Below are positions 52,432-63,027 of a DNA stretch of 64,000 nt, in pieces. The position numbers and the translations under genes were made by a program. Under the pieces are notes generated by a model. It did not search any database and had not been told where the DNA came from. It saw only the letters and a program-made list of their open reading frames with translations. The stretch lies in contig JAZAYU010000006.1 in NCBI GenBank assembly GCA_038501625.1, forward strand, positions 14,200,638-14,264,637, read 5' to 3'. Numbering within the stretch: the first letter of the stretch is position 1; every line of letters begins with the position of its first letter. This stretch comes from Corbicula japonica. Taxonomy: Eukaryota > Mollusca > Bivalvia > Venerida > Cyrenidae.

Positions 52432-53193
52432 CAGTGGAATTGCATTAACTCGAAACTTGATAATTGGAAATGACGGTTTTACTCGACGTCGTCCTAATAT
52501 ATTTAACTGACAAATGTTGTGATAACTCAAAACGCAGTAACTCGAAATTTTCGATATCTCAAACATATGAATAAGTGCCGTGAATAAGAAATAAGCACAA
52601 ATTGATCGCGATAACTCAAAGTACTTGTATTGACACGATTTTTTACACTTCCCACGCGAATATTCGGAGTCTTTTGTTTATCGCCAACATGTCAAAAAAA
52701 GTTATTAGTGGCACGTCATTGTAATGATATGTTTGTGAAGCAAACAATTGGAGTGATTTGTCTCAAATTTGTGTCTAACAAACATTTGGAGTTGTTAATT
52801 TTCAATTCTATAAAACGACTTTTCATTTATGTATCAATGAGCAAAGAACAGTTCTCATATGGCATAATGAAAAATAATAATTTGTTAAAATTTATGAAAA
52901 TATTGTTTCTTCATTGATCTTTAATTTATATAATCATAAAAATAAAACCGTGTAATAAAATTTTTAAGAAAGTAATTATAATCTTGTTCTATTGTTTTAT
53001 TGAGCAAACTTGACAATAAACATTTGTTATGTACGTCCCGTATGGTACTGTAATAATTGCACATCGTAAGTTTCTTCAACTCGAATGGTATTACAGAAAA
53101 GTCAAAGTTGGTATCTTACGGAAAAGTCAAAGTCACAATAATTCGAAGTAAATCGTCAGTCCCTTGGGACTTCGAGTTATCGCAATTCGACTG
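52432..53193. mobile_element. Pogo/Tigger-like non-autonomous element (762 bp)
   Basis: CAGTGGAATTGCATTAACTC at left and reverse-complement CAGTCGAATTGCGATAACTC at right, both continuing GAA, flanked by TA on each side. Internal copies of the same 'AACTCGAA' word are scattered. No transposase ORF is seen. Confidence 0.75.
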
Positions 53194-53199
53194 TACATA

Positions 53200-53715
53200 T
53201 ATTGAGATTAAAATTACGATTAAATTTTTATATTTAACTGATTAGATTAAATTACATATAGCATCTTATCACCGTTACTTTCTGATTTGTAACTTCTAAT
53301 GACTTCAATTTTCCAATACAAAAAGCATTTAGTATAACAAACAGTTGTTATTGTTGTTTTTAAAAACTATATTATACACTCAAATATAACAGCACAGTTC
53401 AATTACTGCATTGCTAAGTATAGTTTTGATAATAATCATGTTTTTGTTTTTTGTTGTTGGTGTTTTTTTTTATTATGTCCATCTGCATCAGCTAAATTAT
53501 CACAAGTAATGATAACTGAAACAAAATTCTGTATGCAATCCTGTAGCATATAGCATGTAATACATGACGTCACGTAATTAATTACAATTCATTACAATTA
53601 CAATGAACATTTACAACGTGCATGATGGTCATAAGGTTGTCTTAGCACAAGGGTGTGCACAGGAGAACGTGTCTAACCATGTTATGCTGTAATGGTGTTG
53701 GTTTATGTTCGTCCT
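53200..53715. other. AT-rich sequence, no gene seen
   Basis: T-rich; includes a short ATTACAATTCATTACAATTA duplication at about 53577-53602. Confidence 0.45.
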
Positions 53716-53865
53716 GGTTCCAAGATTATAAAACTGAGCATGTAAACCAGTCTCAAATCTCAAGTATCTGATTGGCTGAAATGGCGACTGGTCGCCATTA
53801 CAGCCAATCAGATGCTTGAGATTTGAGACTGGTTTCCAAACTCAGTTTTATAACCTTCAACCCTG
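53716..53865. repeat. Family B palindromic MITE
   Basis: CCAAGATTATAAAACTGAGC to CAGTTTTATAACCTTCAACC; centre GGCGACTGGTCGCC intact. Confidence 0.85.
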
Positions 53866-54236
53866 ACGTCAATATTGGTACATGTTCAGATGGAAGATTT
53901 CCAGAAAGGGGGTTTGTTTGGGGCAGTCTTAGGGTAGTTACATGATAATTTCCAACTTTCTGACAGAAATCCTCATGACAATTAAATATTACTGCTCAGA
54001 AAGGGGGGTTAAGCAACCCCACTAAACACCCTCTGGATCTGCAGTGCCCCTGATGGTATAAGATGTTGAAGATCATCATGGCTTCCTAAATGTGATATTT
54101 CCTCATTTTATCTATCATTTTAATATAATATATTATATTCATAAATTCCTTCTGAGGGAGAATGAAATGTGATATAGAATGACTTGTATTACAGTATCTG
54201 TCAGCAAGGTCCCCCTTAAAGTGCTGTCATTTCATA

Positions 54237-54458
54237 TGGCCCTTTCCATAGAAGAACTTTATTATGTGGGTGAGCAGTTTAGAGCCAGATCAGCCAGCAC
54301 AATTCCCTGCCATTTGATCAGGATCTAAACTGTTTGCTTTTTGATTTGTTCTAAGGTTATTTCTGACCAAAATGTGACCAGTGCAGATGTGCTGGCTGAT
54401 CTGGATCTAAACTGGTCCAGTTGCGCAAAAACATGTATTTATGAAGAAAAGGGATAGG
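54237..54458 (-). repeat. Family A MITE
   Basis: GGCCCTTTCCATAGAAGAAC start and GAAGAAAAGGGATAG end; TTAA ends lost. Confidence 0.75.
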
Positions 54459-54628
54459 CAAACATATGCCCCTGGTCCTTGAAAATCCAACAAGTCAATC
54501 ATTGCAAAGACATTAAACAACTACTTAACACTACAAAAAACAAGTATGTATATTTGTTATTTAATTAACATTTTTATAATATATTTACAGAAATCAAATA
54601 TAAAAAGCATATGTATCTAGCACATCAT

Positions 54629-54870
54629 TTAACCCATTTCTCTATTTATACGCATTTTTACATGTGTGCGACCAGTGTAGATCCAGATGAGCCGACACAT
54701 CCATGCTGCCTGATCAGGATCTGCACTGTTCGCTTTTCAGTCAGAAATAACCTAATAAATTGAATGGCAAACAGTGCAGATCCTGATCAGACAGCACGGA
54801 TGTACCTGCTGATCTGGATCTACACTGTTCACCCACGCCATAAAGGTGTAAATACGGAGGAAAAGGTTAT
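54629..54870 (+). repeat. Family A MITE, well preserved
   Basis: TTAACCCATTTCTCTATTTA start and GGAGGAAAAGGTTA end; both hairpins intact. Confidence 0.85.
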
Positions 54871-54871
54871 T

Positions 54872-55370
54872 TACACCATTTAGTTTATTTCATTATTTTG
54901 CCCATTCCAAAATATACATAAAGCTGTTTATTGACATTTCATTTCCTGAACATTAACATAATACTCACTGATACTCTTATATTACAACATTACAGTACAT
55001 AATTATTATGTCTACAATCTACACTAATTATAACATTATTGTAACATGATCATTTTCTATTTCCAGTCAGTCACAAACAGCAGCTATCGCTGGCTAATCA
55101 AGGACAAGTTTTTCTTATAAATTCCATTTTTGTACATATGGTTAAGTAAAATAACCTTCAAAAGGCAACGTGTATTTTACTCAAAGTTTGAAAAAGTGTT
55201 TCTAAAATTTCAAAATCCCAATCGGACATTGGCGCCAATATTGACTATTCCCCAACCGAGTTGGAAATAAATGTTGCATACGAAAATTTTTGTAAATTTG
55301 TAATTTATCTGAATCATTATATGCATAAGTAAGCAAGCCGGTCACTAGATTTTTTAAAACATATTGAGGA
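54872..55370. other. AT-rich sequence, no gene seen
   Basis: No coding block or named repeat. Confidence 0.45.
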
Positions 55371-55374
55371 TAAT

Positions 55375-55620
55375 TTATTTATTTTTACCAGTGTAAGATA
55401 GAAATATATTTCACCAAGTGAGCTCCGGAATCATATTTTTAAGAGTGGCAAAGCCACGAGTGAAAATACATAATTCCAGAGTTCCAAGTGAAATATATTC
55501 CATTTTTGACTGGTAAAAACAAATTTTCTTTTTATTTTATGCTTTGACCGAAATTTTGTTACAGATTTAAGAATGGATGGACGGACCATGGTAAAACAGT
55601 ATACGCCTCGCTTAAAAAAT
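55375..55620. mobile_element. Inverted-repeat element, family J, second copy
   Basis: TTTTTACCAGTGTAAGATAG at left and TTTTTGACTGGTAAAAAC at right, with an internal inverted pair GTGGC/GCCAC, then TTTTCTTTTTATTTTATGCT shared with the copy at 13886. From 55548 it joins a fragment of a family E end (AAAATTTTGTTACAG... GGTAAAACAGTATACGCCTC). Confidence 0.65.
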
Positions 55621-55666
55621 CATTAATTTTGCATCTCTAGGGGCGAGGCATCAATTTTCATTCTTA

Positions 55667-55773
55667 ATATCATATACCCTATGAATTTAAAGCATTCTGA
55701 TTGGTCGAGAGCTCCTTACTCGCAAGTCCGAAAAAAGTGATAACTACCCCGGGAATTAATAACTACCTTTGCT

Positions 55774-55822
<49 letters not shown>

Positions 55823-55853
55823 GAATGCTTTAAATTCATAGGGTATATGATAT
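55667..55853. mobile_element. Inverted-repeat element, family K, with (ATC)n
   Basis: Ends ATATCATATACCCTATGAAT, TTAAAGCATTCTGA and the mirrored TCAGAATGCTTTAAATTCAT, AGGGTATATGATAT form a 34-bp inverted repeat. A pure ATC/TCA microsatellite (about 55774-55821) abuts the right arm. Confidence 0.75.
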
Positions 55854-55860
55854 AACAAGT

Positions 55861-55993
55861 AAATACTAATGTTGAGGTCGATATGTAGTTTTGCGGACCT
55901 GGGTAGTGTGATATCGACCTCGGACTTCGTCCTCGGTCGATATCACACTACCCAGGTCCGCAAAACTACATATCGACCTCAACATTAGTATTT
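55861..55993. repeat. Perfect 59-bp inverted repeat (hairpin)
   Basis: Left arm 55861-55919, loop of 15 nt, right arm 55935-55993, with no mismatch by eye. Arms contain GAGGTCGATATGTAGTTTTG and CGGACCTGGGTAGTGTGATA. Confidence 0.9.
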
Positions 55994-56929
55994 ATTTGTA
56001 TAATAACTATCTGTGTAAACGAGTTAAATTTCTTGGACCTTTTTTTGTGTTTCTTTCTGTGGCGGTTGAAATTCTAACAATTAATGCAAAAACTTACTTT
56101 TCATTAACATGTTTTTACTTTATATATGGAAAGTCCCTCTTATAATTCCTAGTAAGTCCCTATATTATTTAGCTCACGGTATCTTTTAATAATTCCTTGG
56201 TAATTCAGTAAGTCCCTTTATAAAATATCTACTTACATATGTCTTGAAATACCTTTTCTTGCAAGGCCAGTGCAGAGATGTGACATCAATAAATCATATT
56301 TTTATTTTTTATGTTTCATGTAAAATGCAATTAAATGCACATCATCAGCATTGCAACCAAAGCTAGCAACATCTGTTGTGATCATAAAAATAACTAAATG
56401 AAAATGTAAATCTAGCATTTTGCATATCCAATTGTTACCATCAGTCCCCCCAGGGTAATTTGACTGCCGTCCTCGGTCATTCATTTCCCAAATCTAGGTT
56501 TCACCAAAGACCTTGATGCGTTGATGTTTTTTTTTTCAGTAAAAGAATAAAAAAAATTGTTTTTCCATTGTTATAAAGGACTAGATGGGTGTTCAGTTAA
56601 ACACTTGTGTCACCCTCAGGTACTATGTCTGAATAAAAATACAAGTTCAAAAAGGGGCATAACTCCGATTATTTATATCATATTATGGTTTATATAAGTC
56701 TTTGCTTGTCTATGTTTGAAATGAATCAGAAAAATTCATTTTTTATGCACAAAGCATCAGCTGTTGTAATTTTAAGCCAGCGTCGATCGAAAGAAAAGAC
56801 TCGAACTTCTTATATCTGATCTTTTCAGATTGTCTTATTTAGCCAATCAGAAAAACAAGACATTCAGATTTTGAGCGCATACAGATAATCTATCCAGCCT
56901 ATTGTAACAAATTTGCACTATCTAGAATC
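55994..56929. other. AT-rich sequence, no gene seen
   Basis: No coding block. AAGGGGCATAACTCCGATTA (56651-) and TATGCACAAAGCATCAG are distant relatives of the family H monomer. Confidence 0.45.
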
Positions 56930-57113
56930 GTGCAGTCATCTTGCAAACCTGTTCTGCCTGATCTGAATCTACACTAGTCGCTTCTTGGTCAGAAATAACC
57001 CAATGAATCTAAAAGCCAACAGTGAAGGTCCTGATCAGATGGCACAGATGTGGCTGTTGATCATGATCTATACTGTTTGCCATTCAATAAAAGTCCTATG
57101 GAGAAAAGGGTTA
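56930..57113. repeat. Family A MITE, left end lost
   Basis: Begins within hairpin 1 (CTGATCTGAATCTACACTAG), keeps the TTCTTGGTCAGAAATAACCC spacer and hairpin 2, and ends TATGGAGAAAAGGGTTAA. Confidence 0.75.
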
Positions 57114-57344
57114 ATATCTTGTGTATTGATGGCCACATCTGATGTAAACAATGATTCTACAGTAATAAAATAATGGAAAATGTCAGCTTTTGATCAACAT
57201 GTACCAGATATAGCAGGTGTGCAACTGGTTCTGAAGTTCTGAAATATAATACTAGTATTGGTATCATTTATATAGGACAGAGCTGTTGTCAATTGTTTCT
57301 GTAATTTATTATTGTCTGTATACATTATGTTTGAAGCTTTGAGT

Positions 57345-57385
57345 TCTGGGCTGAAGGCGACTGGTCAGTTTTATAACCTTGGTCA
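57345..57385. repeat. Family B remnant, both ends only
   Basis: GGGCTGAAGGCGACTGGTCA joined to GTTTTATAACCTTGG; the stem is almost wholly deleted. Confidence 0.65.
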
Positions 57386-57477
57386 CTGGTTACTTGGCTT
57401 TGTGTCTGTCCATCAGCTAATTCATTTTACTTTTTAAGTCCTTTTGTAAAAACTTGATACAAATATTTCTGACGTTC

Positions 57478-57551
57478 CATTGCCTGTTTCCTCCATATAA
57501 AGCATTTTTATGTGTGTGTGACCAGTGAAGATCCAGATCAGCCAGAACATC
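57478..57551. repeat. Family A left-end fragment
   Basis: TTGCCTGTTTCCTCCATATA to GATCCAGATCAGCCAGAACA, cut off where the family B copy begins. Confidence 0.65.
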
Positions 57552-57700
57552 AGGCTCCAAGGTTATAAAGCTGAGATTGGAAACCAGTCTCAAATCTCAA
57601 GCATCTGATTGGCTGAAATGGCGACTGGTCGCCATTTCAGCCAATCAGATGCTTGAGATTTGAGACTGGTTTCCATGCTCAGTTTTATAACCTTCAGCCC
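57552..57700. repeat. Family B palindromic MITE
   Basis: GGCTCCAAGGTTATAAAGCTG to TTTATAACCTTCAGCCC; essentially perfect stem of about 60 bp around GGCGACTGGTCGCC. Confidence 0.85.
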
Positions 57701-58037
57701 AGTTGTTCTGCCAAGGGAATCCATGAAAATTAGAACCCTACAAATATTGCTTATGATATATGATTTTACAGTAAGTGGGATTGAAGTGAAGATATATACC
57801 ACAAACATTAATTAATATCAGCTTATCCCCTTTGTCTGAAATTTCATCTCCATCATTAAGATGATGTACTTATAGATTTCTCTTTTTTTTAAACCCTTTA
57901 AGGGCATAAAACACAGACAGTTGGTCGAGACTGACAGTCATTTGATTTTAAATTGCTCACTGTTTTGATCAGTTGTCATGCGTTAGGTTATCTGTGTAAA
58001 TGGCTTTCAGTGATGGACAAGTGTTGGAATGCAGTTT

Positions 58038-58277
58038 GACCCTTTTCTTAATATATACGCATTTTTACGCATATGCGACCAGTGTAGATCCAGATCAGCC
58101 GGCACATCTGTGCCGTCTGATCAGGATCTGCACTGGTGGCATTTTGGTCATAAATAACTTAATGAATCAAAAAGCAAACAGTTTAGATCCTGATCAGATG
58201 GTACGGTTGTGCCAGCTGATCTGGATCTAAACTGTTCGCCCTAACAATAAATGTGTATCTATACAGGAAAGGGTTAA
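58038..58277 (+). repeat. Family A MITE, well preserved
   Basis: GACCCTTTTCTTAATATATA start and CAGGAAAGGGTTAA end; close to consensus. Confidence 0.85.
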
Positions 58278-58361
58278 TCAAATATTTCATGGGTTGTTGG
58301 TAGGTGACCGAAACTAACTCATCAGTAAAGGTTCAGATAAGCTCAGCCTCTTGGCCAGAAA

Positions 58362-60203
58362 AACAAGAGCTGTCCGAGGAGACAGCGCGCTCGACTATTT
58401 GAATCATTTGAAACAAATGCAAATTGAAGATTAAAACAATAACAACTATGGCCAAACATTCATGTGCAATCAGGAAAAGTATTAACAAGTGAATGGGAGA
58501 AAGTAATTTTAAATGACAGAAATAATTCCATAATGTTCCATAAATATTGAACTAAAAAGGGGAATAACTATGAAATATTTTTGGAAGAGTTAAAAAAAAC
58601 TTGTTAGTAATTTATGATTGGAGAAATTTACTTTAAGTTCAATATCAATTACTTCAGTAATGTTACAGAAAAGGAACTGAAATGAAAAAAAAGCATTACT
58701 TTGAAAAGCATATAGTAGGTCAAGTGAAAGTGATCTAGATTATGATGGTGAAAATGTTTTTCAAGTTTGAAGTTGATATCTGTATTAGTTTCAAAGTTAT
58801 GGGCCAAGTGCATAAAAACTTGAAAACAAAATCTATTTTAAAAAGGACATAAATTTAAAAAAAAATTGTAGCAGAGTTTTCGGTCTTGGAGGTTATTGTA
58901 AAGATTATCATAGTGACTATAAATGTATATTATAAGTTTGAAGTTAATAGCTAATGTTGTTTGAAAGTTATGGATCAAGCGCATATTTCGGCTAATGCAA
59001 AAACTAAGTTCAAAAGGGGCATAACTTACAGAAATATTTCCGGTAGAGTTATGGGTCTTGTTGATAATGATTGAGAAACTGATGTCAGATATATATTTCA
59101 AGTTTCAAAGTAATATCTCTAGTTGTTTAAAATTTATGAGAGAATTGCATAAGTGAAAAGGGGCATAACTTCAGAAATATTGGTAGCAATGGGTCTTTTT
59201 GATAATGACATAGATTTTGATGGTGAATATAAATTCTAAGTTTCAAGGTAATATCTCAAGTAGTTTATAAGTTATATGCCAAGTGCATATTTTGCTTAAC
59301 ACAAAATTTAAGTGAAAAAGGGGCATAACTTGAAAAATATTGGAAGCAGGGTTATGGGTCTTGTTAGTTATGATGAAGATTTTGATGTCGAATATATATT
59401 TCAAGTTTCAAGGCAATATCTCAAGTAGTTCCAAAGTTATGAGCTAAGCAAAATGTAAGTGAAAAAGGGGGATAACCTTTAAAAATAATGGTAGCAGAGT
59501 TATAGAGTTATGGGTCTTGTTGGTAATGATGTTGAATTTGATGGTTAATATATATTCCAAGTTTCAAGTTGATATCTCAAGTAGTTTATAAGTTACGGAC
59601 CAAAGAACATATTTTCCTTAACGCAAAATTTAAGTGAAAAAGGGGCATAATTTGACAAATATTGGAAGCAGGGTTACGGGTCATGTTGTTTATGATGTAG
59701 ATTTTGATGGTGAAAATATATTTCAAGTTTCAAGGCAATATCTCAAGTAGTTTCAAAGTTATGGGCAAAATGCATATTTTGCTAAACACAAAATATAAGA
59801 AAAAAGGGGCATAACTTGAAAAATATTGGAAGCAGAGTTATGGGTCTTGTTGGTAATGATGTAGAATTTGATGGTGAATATATATTCCAAGTTTCAAGTT
59901 GATATTTCAAGTAGGTTATAAGTTATGGACCAAAGTGCATATTTTTCTTAACGCAAAATTAAAGTGAAAAAGGGGCATAACTTGAAAAATATTGGAAGCA
60001 GAGTTATGGGTCTTGTTGGTAATGATGAAGAATTTGATGGTGAATATATATTGCAAGTTTCAAGTTGATATCATAAGTAGTTTTCAAGTTATGGACCAAA
60101 GTGCATATTTTGTTTAACGGACGGAGACGCCGACGCCAATGCCGATGCCGACACCGGGGCGAGTAGGATAGCTCCCCTATTCTTCGAATAGTCGAGCTAA
60201 AAA
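58362..60203 (+). mobile_element. Tandem-core element, family H (about ten ~165-bp monomers)
   Basis: Opens ACAAGAGCTGTCCGAGGAGA, then CAGCGCGCTCGAC. Monomers: AGTGAAAAAGGGGCATAACT, TTATGGGTCTTGTTGGTAAT, ATTTCAAGTTTCAAGGCAAT, spaced about 164-166 bp in the better preserved right half. Closes with a GCCGAC/GCCGAT microsatellite and hairpin GGATAGCTCCCCTATTCTTC, GAATAGTCGAGC. It has the same 3' end as the chimeric element at 32508. Confidence 0.8.
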
Positions 60204-60292
60204 TGAGTCTAAAAGTGAACAGAGTAGATCCAGATCAGATTGCATGGACAGATAACACCTAACAGCCATATCTCACAGAGTAAAGGATTCAT
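60204..60292. repeat. Family A fragment
   Basis: AGTCTAAAAGTGAACAGAGT, AGATCCAGATCAGATTGCAT and CACAGAGTAAAGGATTC. Confidence 0.6.
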
Positions 60293-61644
60293 CATATTTA
60301 TATATCAACTATATGCGATTTGATATTTTATTCAAATTAAAACTAAACTTTGAAAATGTGTTTCTTTCTTATTCTTTTACAAGGGGGTTCAGCCTAAATG
60401 GTGGCTGACGTACTTTAAGTGAGGAATTTGGTGGCTGATTTCCAATATGGCGGATAAAATCGTAAAATTTTGATACTTGTGCGGATATTTTCACACGATA
60501 AGCACATAACATTCAAATATTTCCTTTAATGACATATCCCATTTGCATCTACGTTGTTTATGCTTGACTCGGTTTTTTATTTGAGCTTCCTAGCTGTCCT
60601 AACAAAAAAGTTATTGAAACAAAACCTTGCACGGTTTGTTGTGTATTTTTTATTGTTCCTCGCGAAAATATGTTGTGCTTTATAATGTATGCTAGACACA
60701 TGCCCTAATGGAGCATTTTTACACCAAAATATGTCCAAAATGGATTGTTTTTATTTTCTGGAAAAAATATATCCACGAGAAAACGTTCTATCGCCAAAAA
60801 ATTAAGGTTTAAGCTCAATTCCTGTGGCTGATGTACTTTTAAGCCATATTTGGTGGCTGCTGTCTAGTAATCTCCTACAAAGAGCCGTACCGTTCCGTAC
60901 TCCCACTAACACAAAACATTGAATGTCATGTGTCGAGACAAAAATAGGCTTTTTGGTGCATTTTTTGCACAAAAATGCTGGGCTTACTGTATTTCTCTAT
61001 CATGTCACTAAAAGACCGTACCTCCTAGGCTGCTACTTTTATTTGGATTTCAGCTTTCTATTGTTTATCTTAAATCAACTATGTCTGTTCCAAATGTACA
61101 ATAACAATATACACTAAATCCAGAGGTTCTCTGAAAGTTCACGATATGTCAGGAGTAGTAAATGCAACCGATTCAATTGCATTTATTGCATGTCCTTGTT
61201 TTTCAAACACATTTTTTTTTCAAATAACACACACAACAGCAGCAGCAGCAAACAACTGTGTCACTTTGTAATGAAAACAAACATTATTCTCTCCTTAAAA
61301 AAAACGTTCAAAACGTTGGCGCAAACACAAAGGTAAATAACTGTTGGTTGTTTTTAATTATTTTGTTGCTTTCAAAACAGTCCCATTGAATTAAGAATTA
61401 AATGCATTTCATATATTTTCTGTTGAATATCTACTATACAACGAAACAGCAAAGTTTAAATATGCTTTGGGGCCCGGCATTTCTCAATAGGAACTGGCTA
61501 TTATCTTTTTAAAAAATATGAGATGAATCAAATGGTCTTCAAAGAGTCTTAAAAACCATTGACAGTTTTTTAAGTTTTGTTTTGCCATGCGAGACGAACA
61601 GCAAAAGTACACATCAGATTACACATAGTTAAAATAAAATACAA

Positions 61645-61690
61645 GGTCCCGTGGCTCAGTGGTAGCGCATCGGACTACCAGTCAAGACGA
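61645..61690 (+). repeat. tRNA-like 5' half
   Basis: GGTCCCGTGGCTCAGTGGTA then GCGCATCGGACTACCAGTC has a tRNA acceptor start and A box, but no B box or 3' half follows. Probably a tRNA relic or truncated SINE head, not a functional tRNA. Confidence 0.45.
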
Positions 61691-62539
61691 CTCTCATTTC
61701 TTCCACATTGTTAGTCGGAAAATCAGATTTTTATCTAGTGTTTCTTCAACCAGGGAAAAATGCATATGCGGTCGAACTGCATTCAAATTTTTTTGTAATG
61801 TAAAAATAATCAAAAAGAGAAAACTAAAACATCGCTCATTTTGCTCATCTATATTGGTCAATACCTAGCCTGATGAAAGACCTATTAGTTGAGGCGGAGT
61901 CAAATGTGTAGTTTAAATGTTTGTCACCTTCCCCATGATCAGTATACCGATTTGGTAGGCTATGCCTTCCCACGAAAGCTGCAAGTAGATCAATTGGCTG
62001 TCGTTACATGACTGAATTGTTGTTAAAGAATACGAACGAAATAAATAAATTAACAACGAAGCAAACTATTTCTGAGACGTTCTGAACGTTGTTTTTTTGT
62101 CATGTGAGAATAATGTTTGTTTTTATCACAAACTGACACAGTTGTATGCTGCTGCTGATTTATTTGAAAAAAAATGTTTTTGAAAAACAAGGGCATGCAT
62201 TAAAATACAATTTAATTGGTTGCATTTGCTACTCTTGACAGATCTTGAATCTTCACGGAAACCTTTGGCTTTAGTGTAAATTGTTTTTGTATATTTGTAA
62301 CAGAAACAGTTGATTTAAGATTAACATTACAATGCTGAAATCCACAAAAAAGTAGGAGGTAAGGAATGTTTGTGACATGATAGATAAAAACATTTAGCCC
62401 ATCATTTTTGTGCAAAAATGCACCAAAGAGGCTAATTTTGTCTCGACACAATACGTTCATCGTTTTGTATTAGTGGGAGTACGGAACGGTACCGCTCTGT
62501 GTAGGAGATTACTAGACAGCAGCCACCAAATATGGCTTA

Positions 62540-62750
62540 GTTTAAACTTATTTGTTTTACATCGATTGTGAAACAAGTTAATTCAACTTATATTAATCAT
62601 GCTCGATGACTGCTTCCTGGGTTTCCAACCAGTACTCGCGCCGAATGTGGATTGAGGAAACTGCAGACGAACCTCATTCCTGATGGGACTCAAACCCGCA
62701 GTCTCCGGATCTGGAGTCCAACACTCGACCCCTAGACCACTGATCTTCCA
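62540..62750 (-). mobile_element. tRNA-derived SINE (211 bp) with 13-bp target-site duplication
   Basis: Flanked by CAAATATGGCTTA at 62527-62539 and 62751-62763. Minus-strand head: GTGGTCTAGGGGTCGAGTG (A box), TTGGACTCCAGATCCGG (anticodon-like CCA) and GCGGGTTTGAGTCCC (B box). The body includes ACTGGTTGGAAACCCAGGAA; the tail is AAAACAAATAAG. The other arm of the foldback has one uninterrupted CAAATATGGCTTA-equivalent. Confidence 0.8.
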
Positions 62751-63027
62751 CAAATATGGCTTAAAAATACATCAGCCACAGGAATTGAGCTTAAACCTTA
62801 ATTTTTTGGTGATAGAACGTTTTCATGTGGAAATATATTTTCCAGAAAATTAAAACAATCCATTTTGGACATATTTTGGTGTAAACATGCTCCATTGGGG
62901 CATGTGTCTAGCATATATTAAAAAGCACAACATATTTTCGCGAGGGACAATAAATATACACAACAAACCTTGCAAGGTTTTGTTTCAATAACTTTTATGT
63001 TAGGACAGCGAGGAAGCTCAAATAAAC

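Noticed and set aside
61645..61720. Functional tRNA gene
   Set aside because: A box present but no B box, no matching acceptor 3' strand and no plausible cloverleaf; recorded as a tRNA-like half.
62675..62750. Functional tRNA-Trp(CCA) on the minus strand
   Set aside because: A and B boxes and the anticodon stem are present, but the T stem is degraded, the acceptor stem does not pair, and the sequence is flanked by a SINE body and target duplications.
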